DNA of 8,976 bases from Planctomycetota bacterium (GTDB lineage Bacteria > Planctomycetota > UBA1135 > UBA2386). The notes below the pieces were generated by a model that searched no databases, was not told the origin of the DNA, and was given only the letters and a program-made list of their open reading frames with translations. Of this stretch, positions 1-6,900 are shown one piece after another. Position 1 is the first letter of the stretch; each line of letters starts with the position of its first letter. The stretch lies in contig QJVU01000638.1 in the NCBI GenBank assembly GCA_003235605.1, forward strand, positions 1-8,976, written 5' to 3'. Made by a program: the position numbers and the translations under genes.

Positions 1-811
1 GGAGGGAGATGACGCCCGCCAGGTTGAGGGAGAGCTGCAGCCGCACCAGATCGTGCTGGTGGGGAGGAAAGAACGTGATGATCCTCTCCACCGTCTGCAC
101 GGCGTTCACCGTGTGCAGGGTGGAGAACACCAAGTGACCCGTCTCGGCGGCCGCAATCGCCGCTTCCACGGTCTCCTTGTCACGCATCTCGCCGATGAGG
201 ATCACGTCGGGTGTCTGGCGCACTGCCGAGCGCAGAGCCTCCGTGAAAGCCGGTGCATCGGTGCCGATCTCGCGCTGGTTCACCACTGACCGCCGGTCCT
301 CGAAGAGGAACTCGATGGGGTCTTCGATGGTGATGATGTGCTTCTGCATGTTGCGGTTGACGTACTCCAACATCGCCGCAAGCGTCGTGGACTTCCCGGA
401 GCCGGCAACACCCGTGGCCAGGATCAGGCCACGCTTCTTGGAGGCCAATCGCTTCAGCGGATCGACGGGCAGGCCGAGGTCCTTGAACGAGGGAACGTCG
501 CTCTTCACGAGGCGGAACACCATGCCGACATCGCCGCACTGGTGGAAGGCATTGCAGCGGAAGCGCCCCACGTCCTGCACGCTCAACGCGCGGTCGGTCG
601 CGCCAAGTCGCCGGTATTCCTCCAACCCGCGGCGGTCCAGGACCTGCTCCAGGTAGGAGACCATCAGATCGTGGGTGAGGGGGGTGTCACCAATGAAACG
701 AATGAGCCCGGACACGCGCATGGCCGGGCACCCACCGGCTTTCAGGATGAGGTCGGAGGCGTGCTCCTTGACCATCAGCTTGAGCAGCTCTTTGAGGCTT
801 GGTTGCTTCAC
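1..811 (-). CDS. pilT: PilT/PilU-family twitching motility ATPase (3' end missing)
   Basis: This is the first 270 residues of a cytoplasmic hexameric ATPase that powers type IV pilus retraction; the reading frame runs off the window. The N-terminal PAS-like part opens with an ASDLILKAGG stretch (about residues 18-27), typical of PilT and PilU. The Walker A motif is GVAGSGKST (134-142, K140). An acidic TIEDPIEF segment (161-168), Walker B with PDVILIGEMRD (201-211, E208) and the histidine box GHLVFSTLHT (225-234) follow. The later RIITFFP and LSLNL motifs lean towards PilU, while GEMRD and TLHT are PilT-like, so I do not separate the two. The start is GTG at 811: an in-frame TGA lies seven codons upstream, a good ribosome binding site precedes the GTG, and the first residues align with the family start. 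The gene lies 89 bases downstream of obg, away from the other pilus genes at 5065-8976. The missing part should hold the rest of the C-terminal ATPase lobe. Confidence 0.93.
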   Translation of the reverse strand, partial: MKQPSLKELLKLMVKEHASDLILKAGGCPAMRVSGLIRFIGDTPLTHDLMVSYLEQVLDRRGLEEYRRLGATDRALSVQDVGRFRCNAFHQCGDVGMVFRLVKSDVPSFKDLGLPVDPLKRLASKKRGLILATGVAGSGKSTTLAAMLEYVNRNMQKHIITIEDPIEFLFEDRRSVVNQREIGTDAPAFTEALRSAVRQTPDVILIGEMRDKETVEAAIAAAETGHLVFSTLHTVNAVQTVERIITFFPPHQHDLVRLQLSLNLAGVISL

Positions 812-816
812 TTGAG

Positions 817-823
817 TCCTTTT
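817..823 (-). promoter_or_regulatory. Ribosome binding site of the PilT/PilU gene
   Basis: On the minus strand AAAAGGA lies five bases upstream of the GTG at 811. This is a normal Shine-Dalgarno match and spacing. It decides for the GTG rather than the internal ATG at codon 13. Confidence 0.7.
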
Positions 824-886
824 CCGTTGTCACAGAACTATCGGCCGTTTTGGCAGCGGAGATGGACCCTGCGAGGACCGCGACCG

Positions 887-900
887 CCTGGCCGGCCAGG
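887..900. repeat. 14-bp perfect palindrome directly after the obg stop codon
   Basis: CCTGGCCGGCCAGG reads the same on both strands and abuts the TGA of obg. As RNA it could form a stem of about five pairs closing a four-base loop. No T-run follows in either direction, so I do not call it an intrinsic terminator. It could be an end-stabilising hairpin, a protein site or chance in GC-rich DNA. The rest of the 89-base gap to the ATPase gene shows only that gene's ribosome binding site. Confidence 0.3.
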
Positions 901-1914
901 TCAGCGTCGTTCTGGCCTTGCGAAGGGCACCAGGGCCTCCAACAGATCCGCCAGGCCGCTGCGGGTGGCCGCGGAAACTGCCAGCACAGGTGGCGCCGGG
1001 CGCTGCCGGGAGAGGCGTTCCACGAGTTGCCGTGCCCGGGCGCGGCTGGTGTCGTCCTCGACCTTGGTGGCCAGCACGAGCCTGGGCCGCTCCCCCAGGT
1101 CCTCGGAGTAGTCCGCGAGCTCCTGGCAGACGATCTCGTAGGCTGCCATCGGCTCCTGCTCCGCCGATGCGGAGCAATCGACCAACTGCAGCAGCACGCG
1201 GGTGCGCTCGACGTGCTTGAGGAATTGATCCCCCAGCCCCCTGCCAGCGTGAGCACCCTCGATGAGGCCGGGGATGTCCGCCATCACGCAGGTGTTCTGA
1301 TCAGGGAGCACGACAATGCCGAGGCAGGGCTCCAAGGTCGTGAACGGGTAGTCGGCGATCTTGGGCCTCGCGGCAGAAAGCGTCGCCAGCAGCGTGGACT
1401 TGCCCGCGTTCGGCAAGCCTACCAAGCCGACGTCGGCGATCAGCTTCAGGCTGAGACGCACCCGACGCTCCTCGCCTGGCTGCCCAGGCTCCCACTGCCG
1501 GGGTGTACGGTTGGTGGCCGCCGCGAACCGGGTGTTGCCTCGGCCGCCGCGCCCACCGCGGGCCACCACGAACGGTCGGTCCGCCACATCGAGGTCCTTG
1601 AGTGTGTGTCCGCGCTCCGCATCCAACACGACGGTGCCGACCGGCACTCTCAGGACCAGATCCTTGCCGCTCTTGCCAGTGCGTTCGGAGGCCCCCCCCG
1701 GCTGACCCTTGCCCGCGGCGTGGACCCTGGTCCCCGCCAGACGGTAGAGCGTGTTCTCGTGGTGGGTGGGGAGCAGCACCACCGAGCCCCCGTCACCACC
1801 GTCGCCCCCGTCGGGCCCGCCCCGGGGCACGTACTTCTCGCGCCGGAAGGAGCAACAGCCATCACCCCCGCGGCCGCCCCGCACGGTGCATTCGAGCTCA
1901 TCGAGGAACTGCAC
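901..1914 (-). CDS. obg: Obg-family GTPase (ribosome large-subunit assembly)
   Basis: A cytoplasmic GTPase of the Obg/CgtA family, which binds the 50S subunit late in assembly and links growth to guanine nucleotide levels. The glycine-rich Obg fold is clear (SFRREKYVPRGGPDGGDGG at about residues 22-40), followed by the G domain: G1 GLPNAGKST (166-174), G2 threonines in YPFTT (192-193), G3 DIPGL (213-217) and G5 SAAT (314-317). The G4 position reads TKVE (283-286) where NKxD or TKxD is expected. At 337 residues it ends soon after the G domain, so it lacks the C-terminal extension of the E. coli protein. The frame also opens at a TTG at 1923. I prefer the GTG at 1914 because MQFLDE from there aligns with the usual Obg start; neither has a good ribosome binding site. 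A run of eight G (1692-1699) lies inside the gene without breaking the frame. It follows rpmA by 51 bases in the standard rplU-rpmA-obg order. Confidence 0.95.
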   Translation of the reverse strand: MQFLDELECTVRGGRGGDGCCSFRREKYVPRGGPDGGDGGDGGSVVLLPTHHENTLYRLAGTRVHAAGKGQPGGASERTGKSGKDLVLRVPVGTVVLDAERGHTLKDLDVADRPFVVARGGRGGRGNTRFAAATNRTPRQWEPGQPGEERRVRLSLKLIADVGLVGLPNAGKSTLLATLSAARPKIADYPFTTLEPCLGIVVLPDQNTCVMADIPGLIEGAHAGRGLGDQFLKHVERTRVLLQLVDCSASAEQEPMAAYEIVCQELADYSEDLGERPRLVLATKVEDDTSRARARQLVERLSRQRPAPPVLAVSAATRSGLADLLEALVPFARPERR

Positions 1915-1965
1915 GGTTGGCAACGCCGCCGATCGTGGCGGACAAAGAAGAGTCAGGCCGCAGGG

Positions 1966-2214
1966 TCAGTCGGCCAGCGGGTCCACGTGGACCCGACGGT
2001 TCTTGGTGAACCGCACCGTTCCAGGAGCCAAGGCGAACAGCGAATCGTCGTTGGCGCGCTTGACGTTCCTGCCAGGCAGGAAGCGGGTGCCACATTGCCG
2101 CACCAGGATCGTGCCGGCGGACACTTCCTCGCCCCCGAAACGCTTCACCCCGCGGTACTGCGGATTGCTGTCGCGGCCGTTCTTGGATGAACCCTGTCCC
2201 TTCTTGTGTGCCAT
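1966..2214 (-). CDS. rpmA: 50S ribosomal protein L27
   Basis: An 82-residue ribosomal protein that sits at the peptidyl transferase centre of the 50S subunit. The start [16 protein letters not shown] is the family hallmark, and [19 protein letters not shown] with a following FLPG stretch matches the L27 body. There is no N-terminal extension of the kind cleaved in Firmicutes, so the N-terminal tail is ready to reach the tRNA ends without processing. The length is normal. The ATG at 2214 follows the rplU stop by 12 bases, and a weak GGGA element overlapping that stop may serve as its ribosome binding site. It is very probably co-transcribed with rplU. Confidence 0.97.
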   Translation of the reverse strand: MAHKKGQGSSKNGRDSNPQYRGVKRFGGEEVSAGTILVRQCGTRFLPGRNVKRANDDSLFALAPGTVRFTKNRRVHVDPLAD

Positions 2215-2226
2215 CGCTTTCGGTCC

Positions 2227-2562
2227 CTAGGCCCCGGCCACGCCTTCGATATCGTCGATGCGGATCTCGGTGTAGCGCGCCCGGAAGCCGGTCCGACGTC
2301 GTGAGTTCTTCCGGCGACGCAGCTTCTGCACCACCAACTTGGGACCCTTGACCGTGCCCAGAACGGTGGCGTTGACCTTCGCGCCGTCCACATAGGGAGT
2401 TCCCACCCGGGCCGCCTCACCTGTGATCAGGCAGACCTTGTCGAAGGTGACTTTCTGGCCGGGGGCGAGGGTGCCGGTCTCGTCCCGCATCAACGGCAGG
2501 CAGAGCCGGTCCCCGGCGGCGGCACGGAACTGCTGGTTGCGGTCTTCGAAGACGGCGTACAT
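2227..2562 (-). CDS. rplU: 50S ribosomal protein L21
   Basis: A 111-residue 23S rRNA-binding protein of the large subunit. It starts with MYAVFED and QQFRAAAGD, matching the L21 N-terminus (MYAVI with a KQYRV-like motif). The central VGTPYVDGAKVNATVLG and the basic signature KLRRRKNSRRRTGFRARYTEIRI (split here across residues 80-102) are diagnostic. The tail is a little longer than in many L21 proteins. The ATG at 2562 has no clear Shine-Dalgarno sequence. A perfect six-pair hairpin lies 17 bases upstream and might take part in translational control, as ribosomal protein leaders often do; that is inference. It is the first of the rplU-rpmA-obg trio and lies 88 bases after the RNase E/G gene. 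Confidence 0.96.
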   Translation of the reverse strand: MYAVFEDRNQQFRAAAGDRLCLPLMRDETGTLAPGQKVTFDKVCLITGEAARVGTPYVDGAKVNATVLGTVKGPKLVVQKLRRRKNSRRRTGFRARYTEIRIDDIEGVAGA

Positions 2563-2579
2563 GGCGCTGTGTGCTCGGT

Positions 2580-2596
2580 GCCTGCTTTCGGCAGGC
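2580..2596 (-). promoter_or_regulatory. Hairpin in the rplU leader
   Basis: On the minus strand GCCTGC, loop CGAAA, then GCAGGC form a perfect six-pair stem ending 17 bases before the rplU ATG. No T-run follows, which argues against a terminator for the RNase E/G gene. It is a candidate leader element, either an L21 autoregulatory site or an RNase processing site; the sequence does not decide. The other bases of the 88-base gap show no clear element. Confidence 0.4.
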
Positions 2597-2650
2597 GGAA
2601 AAGGCGCAGCATGCTAGCCGCAGACGGCCCAGTTTCAAGCGCCACTACCG

Positions 2651-4651
2651 TCAGACGCTGACCCCCAGGCCGGGCGGCACCGCGACCCGGGCCTCCTGAC
2701 CATCCGCCGTCAGGAACCTGAAGTGCACCACGTCCACCGGGTAGCTGGGCTCTCCGCGGACCACGACGCCCTTGCCTACTGCCTCCTCCAGGTCCAGGAT
2801 CGCACGCCGTTTCCGATTGACGAGGTAGTCGTTTACCGGCGGCGCCACGTAGGCCTGGATGATGGAGAAGCCCTTCAGCTGAAGCAGGGCCCGGACGTCC
2901 CTCAGAACCGCGAGGGCCTTGCTGCCAACGGTCCGGGTCATGCCGGCGCCGTTGCAGTGGATGCAGGTACTGAACACGGTTCGCCGGAGCCCGGGGCCCA
3001 CGCGCTGCCGGGTCAGCTCCAGCATGCCGAAGGGCGAGATCTTGCCGACCTTGATGCGGGCCCGCTCCCCCTTCATGGACTCGATCAGCCTGCGCTCCAC
3101 CGTGCGTTTGTGCTTCTCCTGGGTCATGTCGATGAAGTCGATGATGATCACCCCGCCGAGGTCCCGCAGGCGGAGTTGGCGGGTGATCTCCGGCACCGCC
3201 TCCATGTTGGTACGGTAAGCCGTCTCCTCGAGGTTGGTGCCCGGCTTGAAGCGACCAGAGTTGACGTCGATGGCAACCAGGGCCTCGGTCTGCTCGATCA
3301 CCAGGGTGATGCCGTTCTCCATCTCGACCTTGGGCTGGTAGAGCTTCTGCACCTCCTTCTCGATGCCGAAGGAATGGAAGATCGGGGTCGTCGACTCGTG
3401 ACGACGGAGGCGCTCCGCCATGCGGGGCATGAGTTTCTCGGTGAAGTCCTTGATGCGCAGATAGACTTCCCTCGAGTCTGCAACGACCTCGTCGATGTCG
3501 GGTGCAAACAGGTCTCGCATCGCCTTCAGGACCAGATCGGATTCCTGATACAGGAGTGCCGGGGCTCGCGTCATGTTCACCCGTTGGGCGACGAGCTCCC
3601 AGATCTTGTGCAAGTAGTCGCGGTCCCGTCGCAGGTCCTCTTTGCTCTTGTCCACGCCTGCCGTGCGGACGATGAATCCGAGGCCACCGTGTCCGGTCTC
3701 GTCCAGTTCGCGCACGATCCGCTTCAGGCGGCGACGCTCCTTGTCTCCTTCGATCTTGCGGGACACGCCGCACTTGGGCAGGCTCGGCATCAACACCAAC
3801 GAGCGCCCCGGCAGGGACACGTACGTGGTCAGCGTGGGACCCTTGGCGCCGATGCCCTCCTTGGTGACCTGTACCACGACATCCTGGCCCTTCTTGAGGA
3901 GTTTCTCGATCGGCACCCGCGGCATCCGGGCTGAGCGGTCGCGGCGCGGGCGCCGCCCCTGTCTGCGTGGGTGGGGCTTCGCCACGACCTTCAAGGCGGT
4001 CTCCGTGGCCCCCTGTGCTTGCGCCTCCGCTTCCGCTCCCAACCCTGCATCAACGACCAGCGCACCAGCAGCGCCGGGTGAGGCGGCCGTAGCCTCGGGG
4101 TCCGTCTTGTCGGCTCCCAGGGCAGCTCCGTCGTCGCCAGCGGTGTGCGGGGTCTGTCCGTTCCCGCCGTCCACGACTTCCACGACCCCAGGCTCCTCGC
4201 CGACCTCGGAGCCCCCGGCATTGTCATCGCCGGATTCCTGGTCGTCAGCTTCCTCGTCGACAACGTCCTCGTCGACAACGTCCTCGTCGACTGCTTCCTC
4301 GTCGCCGGCTTCTCCTTGGTCGGCATCCTCGAGCGCCGCTCGGACCGACTCCGGACCATCCTCCTCCGTGGCCCGGGCGCGTCCCTCCACCAAGTCCAAC
4401 AGCGTGAAGTCCTCTTCGCCGTACGCGGGCAGCACGTCGGAAACGTGCAGGAAGCCATTGCTGCGGCCTCCAAAGTTCACGAAAGCCGCGCCGATGCTCG
4501 GCTCGATGTTGACGACCTTGCCTTTGTAGATGTTTCCGAGGTATCCCTCGCGGTTCGCTAGCTCAACATGGAGCTCCTGCAGAACTCCGTCCTCCACCAC
4601 TGCGATCCGGCTCTCCTCCGGATCCAGGGCGTTGATAAGCATTCTTTTCAA
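2651..4651 (-). CDS. rng: RNase E/G-family endoribonuclease with acidic insertion in the S1 domain
   Basis: A single-strand endoribonuclease for rRNA processing and mRNA decay, 666 residues. It opens with MKRMLINA, as in E. coli RNase E, then the RNase H-like segment and the start of an S1 domain (about 38-75, NIYKGKV to GFLHVSDV). From about 88 to 246 there is a low-complexity insertion, first acidic, then Ala/Gly-rich, then basic (RRQGRRPRRDRS at 229-240). The S1 fold resumes at KKGQDVVVQVTKEG. The catalytic site is intact: D462 and N464 in AIDVNSGRF and D505 in IIIDFIDMT match D303, N305 and D346 of E. coli RNase E with the same 43-residue spacing. The zinc-link CIHC (C563, C566) is present with the right spacing. 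There is no long C-terminal scaffold, so it is RNase G-like in plan. The TTG at 4651 is chosen over the ATG at 4642 because AGAGGA lies eight bases before the TTG. It precedes rplU by 88 bases. Confidence 0.94.
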   Translation of the reverse strand: MKRMLINALDPEESRIAVVEDGVLQELHVELANREGYLGNIYKGKVVNIEPSIGAAFVNFGGRSNGFLHVSDVLPAYGEEDFTLLDLVEGRARATEEDGPESVRAALEDADQGEAGDEEAVDEDVVDEDVVDEEADDQESGDDNAGGSEVGEEPGVVEVVDGGNGQTPHTAGDDGAALGADKTDPEATAASPGAAGALVVDAGLGAEAEAQAQGATETALKVVAKPHPRRQGRRPRRDRSARMPRVPIEKLLKKGQDVVVQVTKEGIGAKGPTLTTYVSLPGRSLVLMPSLPKCGVSRKIEGDKERRRLKRIVRELDETGHGGLGFIVRTAGVDKSKEDLRRDRDYLHKIWELVAQRVNMTRAPALLYQESDLVLKAMRDLFAPDIDEVVADSREVYLRIKDFTEKLMPRMAERLRRHESTTPIFHSFGIEKEVQKLYQPKVEMENGITLVIEQTEALVAIDVNSGRFKPGTNLEETAYRTNMEAVPEITRQLRLRDLGGVIIIDFIDMTQEKHKRTVERRLIESMKGERARIKVGKISPFGMLELTRQRVGPGLRRTVFSTCIHCNGAGMTRTVGSKALAVLRDVRALLQLKGFSIIQAYVAPPVNDYLVNRKRRAILDLEEAVGKGVVVRGEPSYPVDVVHFRFLTADGQEARVAVPPGLGVSV
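4251..4310 (-). repeat. Four tandem 15-bp units encoding an acidic stretch
   Basis: Four consecutive 15-base units start at 4251, 4266, 4281 and 4296 (plus-strand form TCCTCGTCGACAACG). The first two are identical, the third differs at the last few bases, and the fourth diverges further. In the RNase E/G frame they encode repeats of the VDEDV type (about residues 114-134). The unit is a multiple of three, so copy-number change keeps the frame. Confidence 0.85.
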
Positions 4652-4659
4652 CAGTCATG

Positions 4660-4665
4660 TCCTCT
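4660..4665 (-). promoter_or_regulatory. Ribosome binding site deciding the RNase E/G TTG start
   Basis: AGAGGA on the minus strand ends eight bases before the TTG at 4651. It would be 17 bases from the in-frame ATG at 4642, too far for normal initiation. An out-of-frame ATG at 4658 lies too close to the site to be used. Confidence 0.6.
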
Positions 4666-4675
4666 TCTGAAAGAG

Positions 4676-4692
4676 CACCGGCAAAGCCGGTG
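4676..4692 (-). promoter_or_regulatory. Strong hairpin just upstream of the RNase E/G ribosome binding site
   Basis: CACCGGC, loop TTT, GCCGGTG on the minus strand is a perfect seven-pair stem ending 24 bases before the TTG start. It is followed by CTCTTTC, which is only weakly T-rich. It may be a regulatory or RNase-recognised stem. A weak attenuator is an alternative. Confidence 0.45.
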
Positions 4693-5064
4693 ACCTCCCA
4701 GGAGGGCGCGCCGTTCCCCAGATAACGCACTCCCGAAAGCGGGATCTTCGCCGCCGTCCCCGTTGGCGTGAGCCAGCGGAGCGAGCCGGGCGAGGTCAGG
4801 GAACGGGTATTGCGCCAGTACTCCTGGCAGGCGCCTGATGGCTCAGGCACTGGAACCCGATGAAGGTGCTGCCGCCACCGCCTCGGTAGAGCATCGGGAC
4901 CCGGGCCTTTGGGGCCGCGGGCCCGGCGCATGCAAGGGGTTGATGGCAGCATGAAACTCCTTTTGCTGCAGCAACGGGCCGCCCAGAGGGCTCGACACCC
5001 ACCTCCCAGCCCGCGCCACAGACGCCGGCATCATAGGCAGTGTGGGCCCTGGCCTCAACCGCGT

Positions 5065-6882
5065 CTACTGGTTCTCCTGCTGACCGAAGATCGCGGCCCG
5101 CTCGCCGCGGAACAGGTCCTGGCGATGTCGCAGGACCTCTCTCACCCGGGCGTGGATCTCCTGGGGGCTGCGGATGACCTGCGGGGTGACGAACACGATC
5201 AGCGCGTTTTCGGACTCGGTGGTGCTCTGGTTGGTGAAGAAGTAGCCCAGGAGGGGGATGTCCCCGAGCAGCGGGACCTTGGTTACGGTCTCCGTGTTCT
5301 GGGTGGTCACCAGCCCGCCCAACACCGCAGTTTGCCCGGTCTCCAGCAGGACCTGGGTCGCGAGCGTTGCCGAAGAAACCCGCGGCAGCGCGATGCTACC
5401 CTCGTCGTCCCCGGAGCCAACCCGGAAGACGTCGAAGCCCGCCGGCGCCAACGCGGTCTGTCCGGTCCCGGACAGAGCGTTGGACTGCGGATAGATGTCC
5501 AACATGATCTTGTCGGTGCCAGGGACGATGTGGGGGATCACCAGCAGCTGGAAGCCCGTCTGCACCGGAGAGTTGGGAGCCTCCTCCACGACCAGCTGCA
5601 GACCACCGGCCTGGCCCTGCTCGGACCGGGCCTGGGCATAGCGGACGGTCTCCCCCACGAAGATCGTGGCCTCCTGATGGTCCACGGCGATCAGCTTGGG
5701 TGCCTGGGTGATCTCGGACTTGACCTCCTGCTTCAGCAGACGCAGGGCTGCCTGCACCTGCTGGAAGTTCAAGGCGCCGAAGATCACAGCCGGCATCTCG
5801 GTCTGGCCGGTCGGGTTCAGGGCCTCGTCGGCAAAGGGACCGACCGTCTGATCGTTGGCGATGAACCAATCGTCCCAGCCGCCTGCCCCCAGGTTGAAGG
5901 GCAGGCGCGTGGGGATCTGCCCCAGACCGATGGAGGCTGTCCAGCCGTTGTCGCCGATGTCGATGCCGTACTCCAGGATATCGGTGTTGGCGGTGGTCAC
6001 GAACTTGACGTCGATGAAGACCTGGCCCGGCTCCACATCGATCTTGCTGATAATGGCCTCGATCTCGTCCAACACCGGCTTGGTGTCCTTGACGATGATG
6101 ACGTTGCTGCGCTCGAAGTACTGGAGCTGCCCAACGTCCCTGGTGAGGGCCCGCCGCAGGGCATCGAGGAGCGCAAACTCCTTCTTCTGCTGCGTCGCGA
6201 CGATCGGAGCCGTGTTTCTGACGTACTCGGAGTCGAACTTCGGGATGTAGGTCGATGCTGGCCGGACATAGCGCAGCTGGTAGCTCTTGGTGATGAGGTC
6301 TGCCTGCAAGTTGGCGCGGGACACCACGCGGAGGATGTTGCGGTCTTCCTCCACCACTGCATAGCCCAGCGTCTTGGCGGCGGCTTCGAGTGCGTCTCGC
6401 CAGGGGATGTTCTTGAGCCGCAGCGTGATCGTGCCCTCGACTTCGGGGGCCACGACGATGTTGGCACCGGAGATCTTGGCAATCGTGTCGATCACTTCCT
6501 GGATCGGAGCATTCTGGAAGGCGAAGAACACCCGCGGCGGCTTCTCGACCTTGAGCAGCGACTTGCCCACCGGAATCACGACACACCCGGCTTTTTCGGC
6601 GACCATCTTGAGAGCGACCTGCCACTCCACATCCTCGATGTCGATGGTCACGGTGTCGTCGATGCTCTCATCCATGATGATGTTCACACCGACCTTGCGC
6701 TTGATCTGCTGGACGACGTCCTTGAAGAGACGATCCTTCAGCTTCAAGGTGAGCAACGTCTGCTTGCTTCCAGGGGCCTTGCTCTGGACTTCCTGGCCCT
6801 GCTGGCTCACTTGGGCGGGGATGATGCCCGCGAAGACTCCGCAATAGAGGGCCGTCAAGCCCGAGAGAATTCTTGCCTGCAT
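5065..6882 (-). CDS. pilQ: Type IV pilus outer-membrane secretin, PilQ-type
   Basis: A 605-residue secretin, the multimeric outer-membrane channel through which the pilus passes. Residues 1 to about 23 form a signal peptide (MQARILSGL, then a hydrophobic run to IIPA). Two STN/N0-like repeats follow (about 44-105 and 115-185, each with a DVVQQIK- or EVIDTIAK-type helix and a W-containing strand). A secretin N-domain (about 198-290, KSYQLRY to IISKIDVEPGQVFIDVKF) and the secretin core (about 365-570) come next. The family signature is unmistakable: GQTAVLGGLV with KVPLLGDIPLLGYFF (516-549). The short C-terminal tail is charged. There is no recognisable AMIN domain and no lipobox. The frame extends to a GTG at 6915, but the ATG at 6882 gives a proper signal peptide and has an AAAGAG element in front. 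It lies downstream of pilN and pilO, as in pilMNOPQ clusters, with no separate pilP in between. Confidence 0.94.
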   Translation of the reverse strand: MQARILSGLTALYCGVFAGIIPAQVSQQGQEVQSKAPGSKQTLLTLKLKDRLFKDVVQQIKRKVGVNIIMDESIDDTVTIDIEDVEWQVALKMVAEKAGCVVIPVGKSLLKVEKPPRVFFAFQNAPIQEVIDTIAKISGANIVVAPEVEGTITLRLKNIPWRDALEAAAKTLGYAVVEEDRNILRVVSRANLQADLITKSYQLRYVRPASTYIPKFDSEYVRNTAPIVATQQKKEFALLDALRRALTRDVGQLQYFERSNVIIVKDTKPVLDEIEAIISKIDVEPGQVFIDVKFVTTANTDILEYGIDIGDNGWTASIGLGQIPTRLPFNLGAGGWDDWFIANDQTVGPFADEALNPTGQTEMPAVIFGALNFQQVQAALRLLKQEVKSEITQAPKLIAVDHQEATIFVGETVRYAQARSEQGQAGGLQLVVEEAPNSPVQTGFQLLVIPHIVPGTDKIMLDIYPQSNALSGTGQTALAPAGFDVFRVGSGDDEGSIALPRVSSATLATQVLLETGQTAVLGGLVTTQNTETVTKVPLLGDIPLLGYFFTNQSTTESENALIVFVTPQVIRSPQEIHARVREVLRHRQDLFRGERAAIFGQQENQ

Positions 6883-6900
6883 GATGTTCTCTTTTCCCGA

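Larger units (their letters stand above)
4652..5064 (-). promoter_or_regulatory. 413-base gene-free stretch: putative RNase E/G promoter and structured leader
   Basis: No convincing gene lies between the secretin stop and the RNase E/G start. The minus strand holds several perfect inverted repeats: 4676-4692 (seven pairs, three-base loop), 4731-4744 (five pairs), 4833-4848 (six pairs, four-base loop) and 4901-4926 (seven pairs, twelve-base loop). There are also palindromes at 4828-4837 and 4963-4974. None has a strong T-run, and I found no clear -35/-10 pair. The E. coli rne gene has a leader of similar length through which RNase E controls its own mRNA, so a structured leader here would be in keeping. 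That role is inference. I saw no RNase P RNA, tmRNA, SRP RNA or tRNA signature. Confidence 0.4.

Noticed and set aside
887..900. Intrinsic terminator after obg
   Set aside because: The palindrome has no useful loop and no T-run, so it is listed only as a repeat.
799..2190. 463-codon plus-strand frame opposite obg and rpmA
   Set aside because: It covers two certain genes on the other strand and reads as low-complexity shadow sequence.
2490..3773. 427-codon minus-strand frame overlapping RNase E/G in another frame
   Set aside because: Arg-, Gly- and Pro-rich out-of-frame product overlapping a certain gene.
2723..3934. 403-codon plus-strand frame opposite RNase E/G
   Set aside because: Shadow of a gene with intact catalytic motifs; His- and Leu-rich without recognisable domain.
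4563..4952. 129-codon minus-strand frame crossing the RNase E/G start
   Set aside because: Its middle looks protein-like, but it overlaps the RNase E/G N-terminus out of frame and has no supported start or family.
4796..5002. Short minus-strand frame ending with a GGSTFIGFQCL stretch, faintly like the end of a sulfatase-modifying (FGE-type) domain
   Set aside because: The rest of the frame lacks any FGE motif and has no good ribosome binding site; the likeness is too short to support even a pseudogene.
4652..5064. Housekeeping RNA (RNase P RNA, SRP RNA, tmRNA or tRNA) in the long gap
   Set aside because: I looked for their conserved cores on both strands and found none; a covariance-model search would settle it.
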